Shown: positions 1 to 8,060, counted from the first letter of the stretch. The stretch is 14,086 nucleotides of DNA from Candidatus Caldarchaeum sp. (GCA_025054795.1 JANWZU010000174.1:1-14086); one strand, 5' to 3'. Notes: generated from the sequence alone by a model not told the origin. Numbers and translations: made by a program.

Positions 1-25
1 GCCTTCGAAAATGCCCGAAGACTAT

Positions 26-1252
26 ATGAAGAGGAAAATAACCAGAAGAAGAGCGATATCTGCCACAGGGAAAACAGCCATCGGCGCCGTCGTAGGCCTC
101 GGGGTTGGCGGCATAGCCGGCTATTTGGGAGGAATCTCAAGCCAGCAGGCAAACACCGTAACTAAGACGCTTACACAGCAGGTGGGAGCTGCCACTGTTA
201 CGGCGACTGTGCCCGGACCAACCGTCACCATGGCTCAGACGGTGACTAGAACTGCCACTGTTGTCTCCACATTAACGCCGCTTTCTGAGATTCAGCAGAA
301 ATACGAAAACGCCAAGCGTGAGAGAGAGCTGCTGGTTTACGGCAGCTTAGACGTCGAGGACTTTACACCGTTGCAGCGGTCGTTCAACTCCAAGTTTCCA
401 GACGTGCAGGTTCAGTATCTGAGAGGCTCTCCGAGCGAGCTGTATAACCGTATAAAGAGCGAGATAGGCGCCAAAAGGCCGACAGCCGACATAGTAATCA
501 TGAGCCTACCTAACATACTGCAGATGAAGAGCGAAGGCCTGCTCGACGCCTACAAATCGAGGGAGCTGCTCGCTTATCCAGGGCGTTTCTTCGACGACAG
601 AGGTTTTTGGAGCCCTGTCGTGATGCTGCCCAACGCCTCCGTCGTCAACACAAGGCTTCTAGCAACTACGCCTCAGAGCATCGAGGATGTGCTTCAGGCA
701 ACGAACAGAGGACAGATAATCATGCACAACCTTCTACAAGGAACAGCTTCAACCTTCATGTGGGGCCAGATGAAAAACATCATAGGCGAAACACGGTGGA
801 GGGAGATTCTAGAGAGGCTTGCTGCATTAAAGCCGGTGCTGAACAATTCGCTTAGCGGCGTGACGCAGGCTGTGAGGGATGGACAGTACAGGATAGGCTT
901 CATCGCCTACCTCCACGACATAATGAAGAGCGCTGAGGAGGGTGCGCCTGTACGGAATTTCTGGGTAAGTGAGCTGCCAGTCATGGTCACGATCAACGCA
1001 GGCGCTCTGTTGAAAGACACGCCGCACAGAAACGCAGCAGAGCTTATGATGGACTACATACTTTCGGCCGAAGGCCAGAGCATATTCGGAAACATCAGCG
1101 TGAGGTTCCCGACGAGGCCAGGCGTGAACGCAAAATACTCTGCTGAAGCCGCCTTCCCGGGTAGAAGGCTGTATCTCTACCCAGACGAGGAGATAGTTGC
1201 AGAGGCTCAGTCTCTGGTTCAGACGTTCAGGTCCATGGGCTTCGGAACATAA
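26..1252 (+). CDS. ABC transporter extracellular substrate-binding protein (iron/thiamine-type fold), Tat-like signal
   Basis: Probably the solute-binding component of an ABC importer, working outside the membrane. The N-terminus has a twin-arginine-like motif (TRRRAIS) followed by a Gly/Ala/Val-rich hydrophobic stretch of about 25 residues, then a Thr/Val-rich linker to about residue 90, as in many archaeal lipid- or membrane-anchored binding proteins. The mature domain begins near RERELLVYGSLD and resembles family 1 (AfuA/FbpA-type) binding proteins that take up iron, thiamine or carboxylate/phosphonate compounds. The fused permease starts 20 bases downstream, which supports one operon. I chose ATG 26 because it gives a basic n-region (MKRKITRRR); ATG 11 in the same frame adds five residues and is also possible. 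Upstream sequence is outside the window, so no promoter can be judged. The substrate is unknown; an aromatic or other carboxylate would suit the neighbours, but this is only inference. Confidence 0.8.
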   Translation: MKRKITRRRAISATGKTAIGAVVGLGVGGIAGYLGGISSQQANTVTKTLTQQVGAATVTATVPGPTVTMAQTVTRTATVVSTLTPLSEIQQKYENAKRERELLVYGSLDVEDFTPLQRSFNSKFPDVQVQYLRGSPSELYNRIKSEIGAKRPTADIVIMSLPNILQMKSEGLLDAYKSRELLAYPGRFFDDRGFWSPVVMLPNASVVNTRLLATTPQSIEDVLQATNRGQIIMHNLLQGTASTFMWGQMKNIIGETRWREILERLAALKPVLNNSLSGVTQAVRDGQYRIGFIAYLHDIMKSAEEGAPVRNFWVSELPVMVTINAGALLKDTPHRNAAELMMDYILSAEGQSIFGNISVRFPTRPGVNAKYSAEAAFPGRRLYLYPDEEIVAEAQSLVQTFRSMGFGT

Positions 1253-1272
1253 CCTAATTTATTTTTGTAGCC

Positions 1273-2979
1273 ATGCTCCCGCAGCGCTACTCGTCCTCTT
1301 TAGTTTCGCTGCCGCTGGTGGCGGTCGTAGGACTTTTAGTGCTTTTTCCAATCAGCTCTTTAATCGCCGGCAGTTTTTGGAGCGGCTACCCCGGCTACCC
1401 CGGGGAATGGACGCTTAAGAATTACTTGGATGCGTTTGCAGACCCTCTTCTTCCAACACTTTTTATAAACAGCTTGGTCTACGCTGGCGGTGCATCTCTC
1501 CTAGCTACCTTACTAGCTGTTTTCTACGCATTCATCACGGCTCGAACAGACACTCCGGGGAGAGGCCTTCTCTCCTACCTACCATACATAGACCTCATGA
1601 CCCCTGCACTACTGACGAACATAGCTTGGATTTACCTTCTTCATCCAAGAGTGGGTTTGATAAACAATTTTATTGGCCAAGTCTTCGGCCCCGATGCGCC
1701 CGTACTCAACATATACTCTTTGCCGGGAATGATATTCATCACAGGCTTGAACACTTCGTCGCTTGTTTACATAGGGATTCAGGCGGCGTTCAAATCGATG
1801 AACCCTGAGTACGAGGATGTTTCACGGGTATGCGGAGCAGGGATTAGAAGAACCACGTTCAGCGTCACGTTGAAGCTTACCATGCCGGCCATCCTGTCTA
1901 TGACGCTGCTCAACTTCATCATAGTTTTGGAGGTCTTTGAAACTCCTTCGATGATAGGTCTGCCAGCCAATATTCCTGTTTTCATGTCGACGATATACAA
2001 CGCCGTCTCATGGAGCATACCTCCTAAAACAGGTCAAGCAACAGCCTTGGCGGTTATCCTGCTTATGATAGTCTTGACTTTTACAACAGTTTATCGTCGC
2101 TATACGGCGAGGGTTGAGCGGTATGCTGTGATAACTGGTCGGGGATACCAGCCTAACGTGATCAAGCTTGGTAAATGGCGGTACGCAACTTTTCTGCTGC
2201 TGATGGTTTACGCCGCTGTGTTGATTGTGCTGCCTATATCCCTAGTTCTACTTCTGTCGTTCAAGATATTCTGGGACCCCAACAACCTGTTCGGCGACTT
2301 CACCTTGAAAAACTATGTCGAGGTTCTGAACCATCCACATCTCTTCACAGCAATCATAAACAGCACTTTGTTCTCAGCCGCAGCAGCAAGCATCCTAGTC
2401 TTCCTGATACCTATAGTGGTGTATCTATCCCGAAGAGTTAAGGCCAGAGGAGCAAGCGTAGTGGAGAACGTGGCGATGATGCCGCAGGCTTATCCAGGGC
2501 TTGTGCTTGCACTGGGGCTTCTTTGGGGATACATCACGTTGCCAATCGGAATATACGGAACGGCCGCCATCCTTGTGATTGCTTACGTAACTAGGTTCAT
2601 GCCTCATGTCACGAGGTTGTTTTCAGGAGTCGTTGTCCAGATTCATCAAGAGCTTGAGGAGTCATCTAGGGTTTGTGGCTCGGGTTTCATGTCCTCAATA
2701 AGACGTATCGTTCTCCCGCTGCTTAGGCCTGCCATGGTGGGGGCTTGGGTCTACGCATTCATAGTAAGCTTCCGAGAGTTGAGCGCCTCGGTCCTGCTTG
2801 TAGCTCCTGGAACGGAGGTGATATCGGTGCTTCTGTGGGGCCTGTGGATAAACGGCGAAGACAGGCAGTTTGCTGCAGCCATAATGATTCTAGTGGGTAT
2901 ACTGGCCTTGATCATCTCAACCGTGCTGCTGATAGCTAGGCTCATTAGAGCAAGAGTGCTTTTGGCCAGACGACCCTAG
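1273..2979 (+). CDS. ABC transporter permease, two fused transmembrane domains
   Basis: Membrane channel of the importer whose binding protein lies just upstream. At 568 residues it is about twice a single permease and contains two homologous halves, as in FbpB/ThiP-type permeases. Each half has an N-terminal helix, a short TLKNY segment, then about five hydrophobic helices with the EAA-type cytoplasmic loop that docks the ATPase: EYEDVSRVCGAG (about residues 179-190) and ELEESSRVCGSG (about residues 458-470). The halves also share a segment reading FxNSLVYA in the first and IINSTLFS in the second, so an internal duplication can be seen directly. The start ATG 1273 falls right before the first hydrophobic helix. 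No ATPase gene follows; the next gene is convergent and only 4 bases away, so the ATPase must be upstream of the window or shared with another system. Confidence 0.9.
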   Translation: MLPQRYSSSLVSLPLVAVVGLLVLFPISSLIAGSFWSGYPGYPGEWTLKNYLDAFADPLLPTLFINSLVYAGGASLLATLLAVFYAFITARTDTPGRGLLSYLPYIDLMTPALLTNIAWIYLLHPRVGLINNFIGQVFGPDAPVLNIYSLPGMIFITGLNTSSLVYIGIQAAFKSMNPEYEDVSRVCGAGIRRTTFSVTLKLTMPAILSMTLLNFIIVLEVFETPSMIGLPANIPVFMSTIYNAVSWSIPPKTGQATALAVILLMIVLTFTTVYRRYTARVERYAVITGRGYQPNVIKLGKWRYATFLLLMVYAAVLIVLPISLVLLLSFKIFWDPNNLFGDFTLKNYVEVLNHPHLFTAIINSTLFSAAAASILVFLIPIVVYLSRRVKARGASVVENVAMMPQAYPGLVLALGLLWGYITLPIGIYGTAAILVIAYVTRFMPHVTRLFSGVVVQIHQELEESSRVCGSGFMSSIRRIVLPLLRPAMVGAWVYAFIVSFRELSASVLLVAPGTEVISVLLWGLWINGEDRQFAAAIMILVGILALIISTVLLIARLIRARVLLARRP

Positions 2980-2983
2980 ACAT

Positions 2984-4414
2984 TCACAACGAGTCTAGGA
3001 AACTTTTCCATTTCACGTAGTATTTGTTGAGCGTGTTCTTGGACGGTTCGGTCGGTTTTGGAAATTTATCACGCCATCCCCATGGACGTGTTGCGTCTAT
3101 GATTAGGCTTGATGATGTTATGTCCCAAACAGCTTTTTTCTCGGGCGGGACACGTGGGTCGGTGAGCGAAGTCCAGCGATTTCTAACTAGGTGGATGGAG
3201 TCTTCAGGGTCTACTCTCGACTGGAAAGCCCACATCACGTCTTCAAAGTTGTCCGGGTCTATGTCTTCGTCGACCATCATCAAGTATTTTGGGGGGCGCA
3301 TGCCTATGCCGGACATTACAAGGTCGGCCACCTGCCTTACTTGGCCTGCATACCTAACCTTCAAAGAAACAACTAGGAAGGCCCCTACCCGGCCTATTTT
3401 CCTGACGTCGTGGTAGCCCAAGTCTCTCAGGGTTTTAAGCAGAAACGCAAGGTTGAACGGAAGCGGGCCATCATGCCTAACTCCCCTGTACGGAGGACGT
3501 CCGTCTATCACTGGGTCTTCACGGAAGTAGACGGCTTTCACTCTAACAACGGGCTGAGGCCTTTCCTCCACCGAGTAGTATCCGCCGAACTCGCCGAAGG
3601 GCCCTTCAACCCTGCTTTCAACCTGCAGAGGCGGTATCTCTCCCTCCACAACAAGCTCCGAGGTGCTTGGAATCGGCAACCCGGTCAACGGGCCCTCAAT
3701 CACTTCGACAGGCCTGCCCCTAAGCCATCCAGCGTAGTCAAGCTCGCTTTCGCCGTATGATGCGGGAAGGTCGGCGGCCACCCCCAAGGTGGGGTCGTGG
3801 CCGAAAGAGATGACGACAGGGCAGCTGAGCCCCCTCTCCCAGTACTTGTCCCTGATTATTCCGCCGTGATGGCCGGGTGAGATAGAGATTCCGAGGGTTT
3901 TCTTGTCATGTAGCTGTATGCGGTAAGTGCCTAGGTTGATGAAGCCATTTTCAGGGTCCTTCATCAAAACCACAGTGCCTGTACCTATGTACCGGCCTCC
4001 ATCGAACTCATGCCACAACGGGCTTGGGAAAATCCCCAAGTCCACCCTATCGCCAACCATCTTGCTAGACATAACGGGCCCGTCTGACACCATGGTTGGT
4101 TTGACTGGCTGGTATTCTTTCAGTAAGCCGGCTAGGAACTCCACCATGTTGTCGACTTCGAGCTCGGGCTCGATGCCCGCAGCCAGCCTGTTCCTAGCTT
4201 CCGTGGTTATGAGGTTCGTTATTATTCTAAACCCCTTACGGTATCCTTTGATTGCGTCGAACAACAGGGATGGATGGTGCTTTCTTCTACCCACCATCAT
4301 CGTCAGTATACCAATTTCCAGCTCAGGGTCAGCGTTCTCAACAACCCTGAGCTCGTTCCTTTCTTCAAGTATTTTCATAAAATCTCTAAGGTCTTGATGT
4401 CTAGTCTTAGGCAT
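2984..4414 (-). CDS. UbiD-family (prenylated-FMN) decarboxylase
   Basis: Predicted reversible decarboxylase acting on aromatic or alpha,beta-unsaturated carboxylic acids. The family uses prenylated FMN made by a UbiX-type enzyme, and no ubiX is in this window. Length (476 residues) is normal. Active-site features of UbiD/Fdc1 can be placed by motif: NLGTYR gives the metal-binding Asn (about N160) and the Arg of the Glu-Arg-Glu network (about R165), SPGHHGG gives the His (about H183), and EGPFGE gives the paired glutamates (about E270 and E275). All are intact, so the enzyme should be active. The start is uncertain: ATG 4414 is chosen, but an in-frame TTG at 4426 adds four residues. No convincing TATA box or ribosome binding site decides between them. 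It diverges from the molybdenum hydroxylase gene and converges on the permease. A role in hydroxybenzoate-type metabolism is inferred from neighbours; a role in quinone synthesis is the main alternative. Confidence 0.9.
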   Translation of the reverse strand: MPKTRHQDLRDFMKILEERNELRVVENADPELEIGILTMMVGRRKHHPSLLFDAIKGYRKGFRIITNLITTEARNRLAAGIEPELEVDNMVEFLAGLLKEYQPVKPTMVSDGPVMSSKMVGDRVDLGIFPSPLWHEFDGGRYIGTGTVVLMKDPENGFINLGTYRIQLHDKKTLGISISPGHHGGIIRDKYWERGLSCPVVISFGHDPTLGVAADLPASYGESELDYAGWLRGRPVEVIEGPLTGLPIPSTSELVVEGEIPPLQVESRVEGPFGEFGGYYSVEERPQPVVRVKAVYFREDPVIDGRPPYRGVRHDGPLPFNLAFLLKTLRDLGYHDVRKIGRVGAFLVVSLKVRYAGQVRQVADLVMSGIGMRPPKYLMMVDEDIDPDNFEDVMWAFQSRVDPEDSIHLVRNRWTSLTDPRVPPEKKAVWDITSSSLIIDATRPWGWRDKFPKPTEPSKNTLNKYYVKWKSFLDSL

Positions 4415-4502
4415 GTATTTTCTCAACTCCGTGTGCCGTGCTTAGTTTCTCGGATATTACTGTTGCGCCTGCTTCGTTTTCGTAGTTGATGAAAATTAAG
4501 CC

Positions 4503-4510
4503 TTTATAAC
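4503..4510 (+). promoter_or_regulatory. TATA box of the molybdenum hydroxylase-ligA operon
   Basis: TTTATAAC, preceded by an A/G-rich BRE-like stretch, is centred about 29 bases before ATG 4536. This places transcription start at or just before the start codon, consistent with a leaderless or nearly leaderless message. The box sits in the 121-base divergent region shared with the UbiD-family gene. The reverse strand of the same box also reads as TATA-like, but it is too far from the UbiD start for a leaderless message there. Confidence 0.6.
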
Positions 4511-4535
4511 GTGCGGCTGAAAATGCAGTCGGAAA

Positions 4536-6890
4536 ATGCCGACGCAGCGTAGATGGATAGGGGAACGTGTCAAGAGGCTTGAAGACCCGCCTCTGCTGAC
4601 GGGGAAAGCAACTTTCGTCGATGATTTGAAGATCAACGGCATGCTTCATGCAGCGATTCTGAGAAGCCCTTACCCACATGCATACGTCAGAGGCGTCGAG
4701 GTTAAACAGGCGCTGAAGAGACCCGGTGTGAGAGCGGTCCTCCTACCCAGCGACGTGCTGGAGCGAACCAAACCCATCCCACCGGCTAGGCAGATACTTC
4801 ACTTAAGCCCGCAAGAATACTGTATGGCTGTGGGGAAAACCAGATACGTCGGCGAGCCGGTTGCAGCTGTAGCGGCTGAAACACAGGCCGAAGCATTCGA
4901 TGCACTCGAAGATATACATATCGAGTACGCCCCACTTGAGTCTGTAAGCGACCCATACAGGGCCATGAACGACTCAAGCAACCTTGTCTACGAACCCTTC
5001 GGCACAAACTTGGCTGCTCATTTCCACGAGAAATGGGGAAACGTTGAAGCCGCCTTCGCATCAGCCGACAGAGTTTTGGAGATGGAGTTCAAGCTACACA
5101 GCTACAGCATCCCTCCGCTGGAGACTATAGGTGTTCTAGCTAAATATGATGAACATAGCAAAGGCTTGACGGTCTGGGCTAACGTTCAGATGGTGGGAGA
5201 AGCCGTAAAGGTGCTCAGCCATTGTCTAGGGATTCCGTCCAACAGGCTCAGGCTCGTGGTGCCTCACATCGGCGGAGGGTTCGGGTTAAAGGGAAGGCCT
5301 TGGAAAAACCTCCTGATCACATCACTCCTCTCGCTGAAGACAGGCAGACCAGTTAAATACGTGGAAACAAGAAGGGAGCATCTTTCGAGCGCAGGCCATA
5401 CGCCCGCGTGTTTCTTCAAAATAAAGGCGGCAGTCAGAAAAGACGGAAGAATATTAGGCTACCGTATCGAGGAAGTCGTCGACGAGGGGGCTTCGATAAG
5501 CTATGCGGGAATCTACGCGCTAATGCACAAAACGCTGATAAACGGCGCATACGACGTCAGGAACATCGAATGGGACGCCTACTGTGTGCTCACGAACAAA
5601 TCGCCTTCAACTCCTGTTAGGGCCGTCGGCAAAGCTGGAATTGGCTACGTCGTCGAGAGAATGGTCGACACCATTGCGAGGGAGCTCTCTATGGACCCAG
5701 CTGAAATCCGTTTCAAGAACTACATCAAGGCCGGCGACATGCCGTACGCAACACCCTCGGGAAAGATATACGACCCATCCGACTATTCAGCCATTCTGAG
5801 GAAAGCGTTGGAGGTTGCTCGAGTGGAAGAGTACAGGCAAAGCCGGCGCGAGGATGGTAAGGTTTACGGCGTCGGCATAAGTACTGTTGTTCACGGAGGC
5901 TCTGCTTGGGCAGTTGAGTTTGAGGCGATTCAGGTCTCGGTAGACGTGCATGGATGCGTGAAAGTGTCAAGCCCCTCACCAGACATGGGGACGGGGCAAC
6001 GTACTTCACTTGCTCAAATAGTCGCTGAAGAACTTGGAATAACACCTCAGTCGGTATCCTTCCCCGAAAACTACTTCGACTCCCAGAGCATGGTTTGGAC
6101 CCCGTTCAGCGGAACACATGCAAGCAAGTTCTCAGGCCCGGACGTTGAGTCATGCGTTAGAGCCGCTCGTATTCTCAAGAGCAAGGTACTGAAGGCTGCA
6201 TCCCTTATGCTGGAGGCAAACCCGAACGACCTAGTCCTCGAAGACGGTATGGTAGGCGTCAGAAACAGCGGAGTGAAAGTAAGCCTAGAGCAGGTAGCCG
6301 CTTTTGTTTACCGTCATCAGTCAAACCTGCCCGAAGGGCTGGAGCCCGGGTTGACGGCAACATGGATAGGCGGCAGCGACCGCTCAAGAGAATCTTACGT
6401 CGAGGATCCTACAGCCAGCTACCTTACATACCCGTTCTCAGCACACGTAGCGGTAGTAGCCCTCGACCCCGAAACAGGCCATGTGGAAGTAGAAAAATAC
6501 GTCGTCGTCCATGACTGTGGTGCGACCATCAACCCTATGATAGTTGAGGGGCAGGTTGTCGGCTCAGTAGCTAACGGTGTGGAGGCAGCTCTTCTCTGCG
6601 AGTTTGTCTATGATGCGGACTCTCAGATGCTTACCCAGACTTTCGCAGACCTGCTTCTTATGACTGCCTCTGAGGGGTTCGACGTTTCAGTCTACGACCT
6701 GTCTCATCCAACCAACAGAAGCATACTGGGTGTGAAGGGGATAGCTGAAGCCGACGTCATAGGCCCTTTGGCGGCGGTGCCCAACGCTGTGCTTGACGCC
6801 TTATCCAATCTTGGAATCAACGCCCAGATAGACAGCCTACCCCTAACTCCTGAAAAGATTTTGACCTTGATTACCCGTAAAATGGGGTGA
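4536..6890 (+). CDS. Xanthine dehydrogenase-family molybdenum hydroxylase, large (molybdopterin-binding) subunit
   Basis: Catalytic subunit of a molybdenum hydroxylase (XDH/CoxL/4-hydroxybenzoyl-CoA reductase superfamily). Such enzymes hydroxylate or dehydroxylate aromatic, purine or aldehyde substrates using molybdopterin cytosine dinucleotide. Seen in the 784-residue protein: the N-terminal a/b hammerhead domain (about 15-140, including KTRYVGEPVAAVAAE), then the molybdopterin domains with HIGGGFGLKG (about 244-253), PVRAVGKAG (about 360-368), DMGTGQRTSLAQIVAEELG (about 483-501) and GVKGIAEADVIG, in which Glu 738 matches the essential catalytic glutamate. Length is usual for the family. The FAD and [2Fe-2S] subunits that normally pass electrons on are not adjacent; instead the stop codon overlaps the start of a LigA-like gene (GTGA). 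Start ATG 4536 fits the TATA box at 4503. The exact substrate cannot be read from sequence. Confidence 0.92.
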   Translation: MPTQRRWIGERVKRLEDPPLLTGKATFVDDLKINGMLHAAILRSPYPHAYVRGVEVKQALKRPGVRAVLLPSDVLERTKPIPPARQILHLSPQEYCMAVGKTRYVGEPVAAVAAETQAEAFDALEDIHIEYAPLESVSDPYRAMNDSSNLVYEPFGTNLAAHFHEKWGNVEAAFASADRVLEMEFKLHSYSIPPLETIGVLAKYDEHSKGLTVWANVQMVGEAVKVLSHCLGIPSNRLRLVVPHIGGGFGLKGRPWKNLLITSLLSLKTGRPVKYVETRREHLSSAGHTPACFFKIKAAVRKDGRILGYRIEEVVDEGASISYAGIYALMHKTLINGAYDVRNIEWDAYCVLTNKSPSTPVRAVGKAGIGYVVERMVDTIARELSMDPAEIRFKNYIKAGDMPYATPSGKIYDPSDYSAILRKALEVARVEEYRQSRREDGKVYGVGISTVVHGGSAWAVEFEAIQVSVDVHGCVKVSSPSPDMGTGQRTSLAQIVAEELGITPQSVSFPENYFDSQSMVWTPFSGTHASKFSGPDVESCVRAARILKSKVLKAASLMLEANPNDLVLEDGMVGVRNSGVKVSLEQVAAFVYRHQSNLPEGLEPGLTATWIGGSDRSRESYVEDPTASYLTYPFSAHVAVVALDPETGHVEVEKYVVVHDCGATINPMIVEGQVVGSVANGVEAALLCEFVYDADSQMLTQTFADLLLMTASEGFDVSVYDLSHPTNRSILGVKGIAEADVIGPLAAVPNAVLDALSNLGINAQIDSLPLTPEKILTLITRKMG

Positions 6891-7183
6891 AAAAACTTTT
6901 GGAGCCTTACGTCAAGCATTATAGGCTCTATCGGTTGGTTAAGGACCTCCACGAAAACAGTCAGCTGAGGGAAGAGTTTAGGGGAGACCCTCTTCCTGTT
7001 TTGAGGAGGTACGGGATTTCGGAGCAATTGTGCGAGGCTGTGGCTTCGAAAGACTACGTGCGACTTTACAGAATGGGCGTCCATCCTCTTGTGATGTTCA
7101 ACATCTCCCACATATTTGAGAAAAACCCCGACAAATACAGGTCTGAGGTTGTTCCCCGCCTTCCGGCTTCAGAATTAGACTAG
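6887..7183 (+). CDS. LigA-type small subunit of an aromatic ring-opening (extradiol) dioxygenase
   Basis: A 98-residue helical protein resembling the LigA domain that forms the small subunit of protocatechuate 4,5-dioxygenase-type enzymes. The pattern seen is LHENSQLREEFRGDPLPVL, then RYGISEQLCEAV, then SKDYVRLYRMGVHP. This matches the family layout of a helix ending in RxxFxxDP, a 'gLt..e..av' helix, a D-x3-L-x2-hG segment and a closing helix. It lacks the longer N- and C-terminal parts of the Sphingobium LigA. The start is GTG 6887, overlapping the stop of the molybdenum hydroxylase large subunit by 4 bases, so translation is probably coupled. Its likely partner, LigB, is on the opposite strand, meeting it tail to tail with a 9-base overlap. 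Identification rests on pattern similarity and on the LigB neighbour; the fold could also serve as an accessory subunit of the hydroxylase. Confidence 0.72.
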   Translation: MKKLLEPYVKHYRLYRLVKDLHENSQLREEFRGDPLPVLRRYGISEQLCEAVASKDYVRLYRMGVHPLVMFNISHIFEKNPDKYRSEVVPRLPASELD

Positions 7184-8002
7184 CTTCCAAACGGCGGCTG
7201 AAACAGTTCCCCAGCCCTTCACAACCTCGTTAAAGCAGACAACCGGCTTCCTATCACCCAGCACGCCGAACAAGGTGTACAGGTTGAGCACCTCAACCGT
7301 AGAGTTTCCAGCAGACATCATCCTGTCCAAGCCTACCTCATCCACCAAACTCCCTAACCTACCTTCACTCATTCCTTCTATGAAAAGCCTGTCGAACTTT
7401 TCGTCGTACCTACCCATCCTCGAGTTGCCAACGTTCAGCGACAGGTTAAAGCTGGCCACAACCCCTACACGCTCCACATGCTTGCAGCTTTCAACCCCTT
7501 CAGCCAACGCTTTACCAAGCTTGTAGAAGCGCATGGGTCGTGGTATTGGTGGGACGTGGACGTTGGTGAATACGGGAATTATTGGCGTCTGCATTTCGGG
7601 CGATATGAACCATAGAGGTATTGTGAAGGCGTGGTCAAGCACGTATTCCGAAGCTCTAGCAACATCAAAATCATTAGCGACACATTTTTCAAGAAGATGC
7701 TCAGCAGCATCATACTGAACCCGGCATCTGTAAGCCGGTATTCCAGCCTCAACCTCAAAAGAAGTAGGGCCGTGAGCAGTTTCGGAAACACCTATGGCGA
7801 AAGAAGGAATAGTCTCGAGGAAAGTTGTGAGGTGATGGTTGCCAATAATGAGCAGCGTCTCAGCCCTGGTCTCCTCCCTTACTTCTTTCAGCTTTGCGAA
7901 AACTTTGAGTATGCGCTGCTTCTCAGCCTCTGGAGGAGGTGTAGTCGTGTAGAAGATTCGGGGGTTGTGCGTCATAGCCAACCCGCACACAATTTTAGCC
8001 AC
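7175..8002 (-). CDS. LigB-type class III extradiol ring-cleavage dioxygenase catalytic subunit
   Basis: Predicted non-haem iron dioxygenase that opens catechol-like rings (protocatechuate, gallate and relatives), pairing with the LigA-like protein. I set the start at GTG 8002 because a TATA box lies 26-27 bases upstream and because the protein then begins MAKIVCGLAMTHNP, as family members do. In this numbering the iron ligands fall at His12 (THNP), His57 (GNHH) and Glu237 (GNSTVEVLN), close to His12, His61 and Glu242 of Sphingobium LigB. The second-shell histidine of the DH motif is kept (His124 in DHAFTIPLWF). The conserved GGxSH segment, whose His acts as a base in the family, reads ASFNLSLNVG here, so Leu189 (codon CTG) replaces it. 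The length of 275 residues is normal. A longer in-frame start at 8086 would overlap the aminotransferase start and is less likely; ATG 8014 is also possible. Confidence 0.85.
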   Translation of the reverse strand: MAKIVCGLAMTHNPRIFYTTTPPPEAEKQRILKVFAKLKEVREETRAETLLIIGNHHLTTFLETIPSFAIGVSETAHGPTSFEVEAGIPAYRCRVQYDAAEHLLEKCVANDFDVARASEYVLDHAFTIPLWFISPEMQTPIIPVFTNVHVPPIPRPMRFYKLGKALAEGVESCKHVERVGVVASFNLSLNVGNSRMGRYDEKFDRLFIEGMSEGRLGSLVDEVGLDRMMSAGNSTVEVLNLYTLFGVLGDRKPVVCFNEVVKGWGTVSAAVWKLV

Positions 8003-8024
8003 GGTACTGACCATCCTCCTGAGG

Positions 8025-8032
8025 CTTTTATA
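8025..8032 (-). promoter_or_regulatory. TATA box of the ligB-like gene
   Basis: On the minus strand this reads TATAAAAG, a near-consensus archaeal TATA box. Its centre is 26-27 bases before GTG 8002, which implies a leaderless transcript and supports that start over the ATG at 8014. A GGAGG lies between box and start, but directly against ATG 8014, too close to serve that ATG and rather far from the GTG. Confidence 0.65.
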
Positions 8033-8052
8033 CATTTTACTAGATGAAAAAA

Positions 8053-8060
8053 TTAATAAC
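8053..8060 (+). promoter_or_regulatory. Probable TATA box of the aminotransferase gene
   Basis: The A/T-rich segment TTAATAAC, preceded by an A-run that could act as BRE, is centred about 28 bases before ATG 8085. This is the same geometry as the other leaderless promoters here. It is back to back with the ligB-like promoter, whose box is about 28 bases away on the other strand, so the two may be regulated together. Confidence 0.45.

Noticed and set aside
1253..1272. A/T-rich 20-base gap between binding protein and permease as a promoter or T-run terminator.
   Set aside because: The A/T core is only about 11 bases from ATG 1273, too close for a TATA box, and the T-run is interrupted and short. 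A simple operon spacer is more likely.
1383..1402. Short tandem GGCTACCCC repeat in the permease gene.
   Set aside because: It is only two copies, stays in frame and encodes a YPGYPG turn before the first conserved segment; nothing indicates a mobile or regulatory repeat.
3927..4397. 156-codon open frame on the plus strand antisense to the UbiD-family gene.
   Set aside because: It is Ser/Leu/Pro-rich, of the kind produced opposite a well-conserved coding strand, with no promoter, ribosome site or family match.
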